9,538 bases of DNA from contig JAUPTR010000310.1 of assembly GCA_030917985.1 (NCBI GenBank), forward strand, positions 1 to 9,538, given 5' to 3'. Both the position numbers and the translations under genes were made by a program. Source of the DNA: Pseudomonadota bacterium. Its GTDB lineage: Bacteria; Pseudomonadota; Gammaproteobacteria; Burkholderiales; SCOH01. A model generated the notes under the pieces. The model was not told the origin of the DNA, did no database searches, and worked only from the letters and a program-made list of their open reading frames with translations. Below are positions 6,249 through 9,538 of this stretch, in pieces (within the stretch, counting starts at the first letter, position 1; every line of letters starts with the position of its first letter).

Positions 6249-7568
6249 GTGATCCAGGTCGACAGTCTGATTCATGCGGCTTGGGTGGTGCCGGTAGAAC
6301 CACGACAAGTGGTTCTACCGGAGCACAGCATCGCTATTGATCAAGGCCGGATTGTTGCTGTCTTGCCCAGTAGCGAAGCAAAATCCCGTTATCAGGCGCA
6401 ACAGCAGATGGACCTGCCGCAACACGCCATATGTCCGGGGCTGGTGAATCTGCATGCCCATTCGGCGATGTCCTTGTTGCGCGGCCTGGCGGATGACTTG
6501 ACCCTGCAGACCTGGTTGCAGCAACACATCTGGCCGGCCGAAGCCAAACACGTGCGTGATGAATTCGTTGAAGACGGTGCCTTGCTGGCAATCGTGGAAA
6601 TGCTGCGAGGTGGCACCACCTACGTCAACGATATGTATTTTTACCCGGAAGCCACTGCCCGCGCCTTGTTGACAGCGGGCATGCGTGGCACGATCGGCGC
6701 CGCAATTCTCGAGTTCCCTACCGCCTATGCCAGCAATGCAGGTGAATACATCCACAAGGCACTGGCGGCGCGCGATAATTACCGTCACGAACCCTTACTG
6801 CAATTTGCGTTGGCGCCGCACGCGCCCTATACCGTGTCTGACTCAACATTCGAGCAGATTGTGACACTTGCAGAACAACTGCAAATGCCCGTGCACATGC
6901 ACATCCACGAAACTGCGCAGGAAGTAAACGACAGTCAGCAACAATACGGCATGCGCCCTCTGGCTCGCCTGAAGCGGCTTGGTTTGCTGACGCCGGATTT
7001 TGTCGGGATCCATGCCGTCCATCTGGATCAATCGGAAATCGAATTATTGGCGCAGCACGCCTGCCATATCGCTCACAACCCGAGCTCCAACATGAAACTG
7101 GCATCCGGCATTGCGCCAGTGACAGCCATGCTGGCGACTGGCGTCAATATTGGCATTGGCACCGATAGTGCCGCCAGCAACAATCGACTCGACATGTTTA
7201 CAGAAATACGCAGCACCGCCCTGCTGGCCAAGGTTCAATCAGCCCAGGCCGATGCAGTTCCCGCATGGCAGGCGCTGGAAATGGCCACGCTGGGCGGAGC
7301 CAAAGCCTTGGGGCAAGCGCATCTGTTCGGTTCTTTACTGCCAGGCAAGCAAGCTGATCTGATTGCGGTATCCCTGGACCAGGCGGAAACCAGCCCCTGC
7401 TATGACCCGCTGTCGCATCTAGTGTATTGCGTGGAACGCCAACAAGTCAGCGATGTGTGGATTGGCGGCCGGCATATCATGGCCCAAAGACAGCTGAACA
7501 GCATCAATGCAGAGCAGATTGTTGCCAAAGCCAACTGGTGGCGCGATAAAATCCGCAACCAAGGGTGA
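6249..7568 (+). CDS. mtaD: 5-methylthioadenosine / S-adenosylhomocysteine deaminase (TRZ/ATZ amidohydrolase family)
   Basis: Cytoplasmic metal-dependent deaminase expected to turn MTA and SAH into their inosine forms, removing inhibitors of methyltransferases. It has 439 residues from GTG 6249. The N-terminal beta strand segment 'VDSLIHAAWVVPVEP' (4-18) is typical. Metal and catalytic residues of the amidohydrolase barrel are visible: His69 and His71 in NLHAHSAMSLLRG, HAPY (191-194), His218 and Glu221 in HMHIHETAQE, His255/His258 in GIHAVHL, and Asp306 in IGTDSAASNN. 'GSLLPGKQADLIAV' (361-374) is the conserved C-terminal beta-sandwich return. It follows the aminotransferase gene by 4 bases and precedes ubiG by 51. 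A methyltransferase next door that produces SAH fits the predicted role. Other amidohydrolases such as atrazine- or guanine-deaminase relatives share these motifs, so substrate is inferred. A perfect inverted repeat lies in its first codons. Confidence 0.9.
   Translation: MIQVDSLIHAAWVVPVEPRQVVLPEHSIAIDQGRIVAVLPSSEAKSRYQAQQQMDLPQHAICPGLVNLHAHSAMSLLRGLADDLTLQTWLQQHIWPAEAKHVRDEFVEDGALLAIVEMLRGGTTYVNDMYFYPEATARALLTAGMRGTIGAAILEFPTAYASNAGEYIHKALAARDNYRHEPLLQFALAPHAPYTVSDSTFEQIVTLAEQLQMPVHMHIHETAQEVNDSQQQYGMRPLARLKRLGLLTPDFVGIHAVHLDQSEIELLAQHACHIAHNPSSNMKLASGIAPVTAMLATGVNIGIGTDSAASNNRLDMFTEIRSTALLAKVQSAQADAVPAWQALEMATLGGAKALGQAHLFGSLLPGKQADLIAVSLDQAETSPCYDPLSHLVYCVERQQVSDVWIGGRHIMAQRQLNSINAEQIVAKANWWRDKIRNQG
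6291..6321. repeat. Perfect 13-bp inverted repeat with 5-base loop inside the 5' end of mtaD
   Basis: CCGGTAGAACCAC (6291-6303), loop GACAA, then GTGGTTCTACCGG (6309-6321): 13 of 13 pairs. It starts 42 bases after the GTG and encodes about PVEPRQVVLPE. In mRNA it would form a stable hairpin just beyond the initiating ribosome. There is no following T-run, so it is not an intrinsic terminator. Confidence 0.85.
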
Positions 7569-7579
7569 GCACTGCTCAC
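7565..7579. repeat. 15-base palindrome across the mtaD stop codon
   Basis: GTGAGCA-C-TGCTCAC, 7 of 7 pairs around one central base, overlapping the TGA of mtaD and 41 bases before the ubiG ATG. The centre is too tight for a good RNA hairpin, so if functional it is more like a protein-binding site. It may be chance. Confidence 0.6.
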
Positions 7580-7619
7580 ACAGCCCATTGAGTAAGCCAC
7601 TACGGCAGAAATATCAGTT

Positions 7620-8336
7620 ATGACCGAAACTACCCAAACCAACGTCGATCAAGGCGAGCTCTCCAAATTCAGCGAACTAGCCCATAAATGGTGGGACAAA
7701 GACAGCGAATTCAAACCTTTGCATGAAATCAACCCGCTGCGACTGGGTTATATCAGGCAAAAGGTGTCCATTGAAGGCAAGCAGGTGCTGGACGTGGGAT
7801 GCGGTGGCGGCATTTTATCGGAATCGATGGCAGAGGCTGGCGCCATTGTCACGGGTATCGATCTGGCCGAAAAATCGTTGAAAGTGGCCAAGCTACATCT
7901 GCTGGAAACAGGTCGGAAAGTCGATTATCGCTGTATCGCTGTCGAAGCGCTCGCCATAGCACAACCTGCCAGCTTCGACTTAGTCACCTGTATGGAAATG
8001 CTCGAACATGTCCCCGATCCGGAAAGCATTGTCCGCAGTTGTGCACAATTGGTTAAACCTGGCGGCTATATCTTTTTCTCAACGCTCAACCGCAATGCCA
8101 AAGCATACCTGCAGGCTGTGCTCGGTGCAGAATACCTGCTCGGCCTGTTGCCGCGCGGTACCCACGACTATGCCAAGTTTCTCAAACCTTCGGAACTGAC
8201 CCGCATGGCGCGCAATGCAGGCTTGCAAGTGCAAGATCTGACCGGCATGACCTACAACCCCATCAGCAAACAATACAAGTTGTTTGACGATACCAGCGTC
8301 AACTACATGATGAGCTGCCAACGGAGCGAAGCATGA
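7620..8336 (+). CDS. ubiG: UbiG, ubiquinone biosynthesis O-methyltransferase
   Basis: SAM-dependent O-methyltransferase acting twice in ubiquinone synthesis (2-polyprenyl-6-hydroxyphenol and demethylubiquinol methylations), peripheral to the inner membrane. It has 238 residues, the normal length. N-terminal 'SKFSELAHKWWDKDSEFKPLHEINPLRL' region (about 15-42) is a UbiG signature; SAM motif I is VLDVGCGGG (56-64), the acidic motif II Asp81 is in GIDLAEKS, and EMLEHVPDP (126-134) and KPGGYIFFSTLNRN (146-159) are the later motifs. The hydrophobic stretch at 163-178 fits the membrane-binding insertion of the family. The ribosome site before 7620 is weak, so coupling with upstream translation is likely. 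Its stop overlaps the next gene by ATGA. Each reaction releases SAH, the likely substrate of mtaD upstream. Confidence 0.96.
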   Translation: MTETTQTNVDQGELSKFSELAHKWWDKDSEFKPLHEINPLRLGYIRQKVSIEGKQVLDVGCGGGILSESMAEAGAIVTGIDLAEKSLKVAKLHLLETGRKVDYRCIAVEALAIAQPASFDLVTCMEMLEHVPDPESIVRSCAQLVKPGGYIFFSTLNRNAKAYLQAVLGAEYLLGLLPRGTHDYAKFLKPSELTRMARNAGLQVQDLTGMTYNPISKQYKLFDDTSVNYMMSCQRSEA

Positions 8337-8980
8337 CCCGCGCCGTATTGTTTGATCTGGACGGCACCCTGGCCGATACCGCGCAGGATCTGGGCGCCGC
8401 ATTAAACCGGCTATTGCAGGAATACGGCAAATCTCCACTGCCTTATGCCAGTATCCGACCGGTGGCATCACATGGTGCACGTGGATTGATTAACCTGGGT
8501 TTTGGCATCGATCGTGATCACCCGGAATTTGAATCGTTGCGGCAACGCTTTCTTGATCATTACGACACGGGTTTTGCCGACCTGACCAGCATTTTTGACG
8601 GTATCAATAACTTGCTGCAGCAATTGGCGCAACGTAACATCGCTTGGGGCGTGGTCACCAATAAACCCATGCGCTTCACCGATCGTCTGGTACCTGCCCT
8701 GCCCTGGTCCGTACAACCCGGAGTCATCGTCAGTGGTGACACTGTCGGCATAGCCAAGCCCGATCCACGTCCACTGCTGTATGCCGCAGAGAAACTGGGC
8801 GTAGCACCTGACCAGTGCATCTATCTTGGCGATGCCGAACGCGACGTCGAAGCTGCCATCGCTGCCGGCATGAAGCCGCTGATCGCCAACTACGGCTACA
8901 TTGCCGACACAGACCTGCCGGAAAACTGGGGGGCAGCTGGTTTTATCGACCGGCCGGAGCAATTGATCGACTATCTGTGA
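8333..8980 (+). CDS. gph: HAD-family phosphatase: phosphoglycolate phosphatase Gph or MurNAc-6-phosphate phosphatase MupP
   Basis: Haloacid dehalogenase phosphatase with a small helical cap, 215 residues. Four HAD motifs are intact: Asp8/Asp10 in FDLDGTLAD, Thr109 in GVVTNKP, Lys142 in AKPDP, and Asp167/Asp171 in GDAERD. The start is firm: GGAG lies 6 bases upstream, and the ATG shares ATGA with the ubiG stop, so translation is coupled. As Gph it would convert 2-phosphoglycolate to glycolate. As MupP it would dephosphorylate MurNAc 6-phosphate in cell-wall recycling. In Pseudomonas the gene directly after ubiG is mupP and had been annotated gph. Segments WGVVTNKPMRF (105-115) and YGYI...PENWGA...DRPEQL (187-211) recall MupP as I remember it. 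The two subfamilies cannot be separated with certainty by eye. It ends 71 bases before ssrA. Confidence 0.88.
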   Translation: MTRAVLFDLDGTLADTAQDLGAALNRLLQEYGKSPLPYASIRPVASHGARGLINLGFGIDRDHPEFESLRQRFLDHYDTGFADLTSIFDGINNLLQQLAQRNIAWGVVTNKPMRFTDRLVPALPWSVQPGVIVSGDTVGIAKPDPRPLLYAAEKLGVAPDQCIYLGDAERDVEAAIAAGMKPLIANYGYIADTDLPENWGAAGFIDRPEQLIDYL

Positions 8981-8989
8981 ACACCCAGA

Positions 8990-8995
8990 TATAAT
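8990..8995 (+). promoter_or_regulatory. Probable -10 box of ssrA (perfect TATAAT)
   Basis: TATAAT begins 9 bases after the gph stop and would start transcription near 9001-9003, giving a leader of about 50 bases to be removed by RNase P. The -35 is poor: TTGATC at 8963 is 21 bases away, and nothing good sits at 17. A promoter here is expected since ssrA is normally expressed on its own. Confidence 0.45.
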
Positions 8996-9001
8996 CAGGC
9001 C

Positions 9002-9032
9002 TTGCTGCTTGAAAAATCGTCGCGAGCAGCAA
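9002..9032 (+). other. Strong hairpin in the leader before ssrA
   Basis: TTGCTGCTTG (9002-9011) pairs with CGAGCAGCAA (9023-9032): ten pairs, one of them G-U, around an 11-base A-rich loop. No T-run follows on the plus strand, so it is a poor intrinsic terminator for gph. It could mark the 5' leader of the tmRNA precursor, ending 19 bases before the mature end. Confidence 0.6.
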
Positions 9033-9051
9033 TCTTACTGATATCCAAATT

Positions 9052-9411
9052 GGGGCCGACCTGGTTTCGACGGGGGTTGCAAAGCGGATGAGGGCATACC
9101 GGGATCTCAGATTCCCGTAAAACGCTGAATTTATATAGTCGCAAACGACGAAACTTACGCACTAGCTGCTTAAACCCAGCTGGTCTCTGCACTGATTTGC
9201 TGATGGGTCAGGCGGGCAACCGCAGCAGAGTCATTTACATCTGATCGTATTGGGTCGGGTTACTTGATCCAATATTAAATCCAAGGTAACTCGCTTGTGC
9301 CAAGCCTGTCGGTCGGCGTGTCACGGGTTAAATACAGTTGGCCAGACTAAGTATGTAGAACTCACCGTAGAGGATTTCCGGACGCGGGTTCGATTCCCGC
9401 CGGCTCCACCA
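9052..9411 (+). ncRNA. ssrA: Transfer-messenger RNA (tmRNA)
   Basis: One-piece tmRNA of 360 nt that rescues stalled ribosomes with SmpB and tags unfinished proteins for proteolysis. The 5' end GGGGCCG (9052-9058) pairs with CGGCTCC (9401-9407) as a seven-pair acceptor stem with one G-U, followed by A and encoded CCA (9409-9411). The T-arm GCGGGTTCGATTCCCGC is at 9384-9400. 'CTGGTTTCGACGGGGG' near the 5' end is the conserved D-domain region. The resume frame starts GCA at 9141 and ends TAA at 9171-9173. The 5' end is set by pairing and by likeness to other tmRNAs. The 3' half is a frequent integration target for phages and islands. Confidence 0.97.
9141..9173 (+). other. tmRNA tag-peptide reading frame, ANDETYALAA
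   Basis: Ten codons GCA to GCT then TAA, preceded by the A/T-rich TTATATAGTC. The tag ANDETYALAA ends in ALAA, the signal recognised by ClpXP/ClpAP. The same tag is known from Neisseria and other betaproteobacteria; E. coli has ANDENYALAA. Confidence 0.95.
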
Positions 9412-9415
9412 TATT

Positions 9416-9442
9416 CAAGTAGCACCAAGTATCAAGCAGCAC
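9416..9442 (+). repeat. Short imperfect direct repeat just after ssrA
   Basis: CAAGTAGCAC (9416-9425) and CAAGCAGCAC (9433-9442) match in nine of ten bases, 17 bases apart. Between them lies GTATCAA (9429-9435), a heptamer found again beyond the terminator. Function unknown. Confidence 0.45.
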
Positions 9443-9444
9443 AT

Positions 9445-9482
9445 AAACCCCTGATAAATTAACGTTTTCAGGGGTTTTTTAT
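9445..9482 (+). terminator. Intrinsic terminator of ssrA
   Basis: AAACCCCTGA (9445-9454) pairs perfectly with TCAGGGGTTT (9468-9477) over ten pairs and a 13-base loop, running into TTTTTTAT. It lies 33 bases after the tmRNA CCA. The A-run on the left side makes it potentially bidirectional. Confidence 0.93.
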
Positions 9483-9490
9483 TGCCTGAC

Positions 9491-9538
9491 ATGTATCAAC
9501 GTGTACCAACTCATACCTTGCCATACCGTCATTGATAC
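9491..9538. repeat. Cluster of 10-base near-repeats at the right edge, possible integrase-arm-like region
   Basis: ATGTATCAAC and GTGTACCAAC (9491-9510) match in eight of ten bases; TCATACCTTG and CCATACCGTC (9511-9530) match in seven of ten. GTATCAA (9493-9499) is inverted as TTGATAC at the very end (9532-9538). No open frame is visible in the remaining bases. The arrangement is suggestive but short. Confidence 0.35.

Noticed and set aside
7588..7616. Promoter for ubiG (TTGAGT, 17 bases, ATATCA)
   Set aside because: The -10 is poor and transcription would begin at or after the ubiG ATG, leaving no leader; co-transcription with mtaD is simpler.

Overview
The window looks like ordinary chromosomal DNA from a betaproteobacterium. 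The evidence is a ubiquinone pathway (ubiB, ubiG), a type IV minor-pilin cluster of the FimT/PilV/PilW/PilE kind, and a one-piece tmRNA whose tag reads ANDETYALAA, a tag I associate with Neisseriales and some other betaproteobacteria. Order and genus cannot be fixed from the sequence alone. No CRISPR array, transposase, tRNA or rRNA was seen.

Left part (1-4269) is all on the minus strand. Read in the direction of transcription it carries ubiB, then a 134-base gap, then pilE, fimT, pilV and pilW, the last running off the left edge. The pilin genes are tightly packed: the fimT GTG start overlaps the end of pilE, pilV follows fimT by 23 bases, and pilW follows pilV by 10 bases. All four encode class III prepilin signals (Gly, then a hydrophobic helix with Glu at +5). 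pilV is broken by an in-frame TAG at mature position +3, inside its pilin signal. TAG also ends ubiB, so it is a real stop in this genome.

Right part (4377-8980) is all on the plus strand, divergent from ubiB across 107 bases. It carries a secreted NlpC/P60 peptidase, an alanine/serine-glyoxylate class V aminotransferase, an MTA/SAH deaminase (mtaD), ubiG, and a HAD phosphatase annotated gph that may instead be mupP. Spacings are 47 bases, 4 bases, 51 bases and a 4-base ATGA overlap, so most of it is probably one operon. MtaD can remove the S-adenosylhomocysteine that UbiG produces. The aminotransferase and phosphatase could serve 2-phosphoglycolate/glyoxylate salvage, or the phosphatase could act in MurNAc recycling.

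Far right (8981-9538): a perfect TATAAT and a strong hairpin precede ssrA (tmRNA, 360 nt, CCA encoded). A clear intrinsic terminator follows, then a short AT-rich stretch with 7- and 10-base repeats reaching the window edge. Because ssrA 3' ends are classic integration targets, those repeats deserve a look.

No new multi-gene system was found. The best leads are the pilV nonsense codon, the gph/mupP identity question, a perfect 13-bp inverted repeat in the 5' end of mtaD, and the repeats after ssrA.
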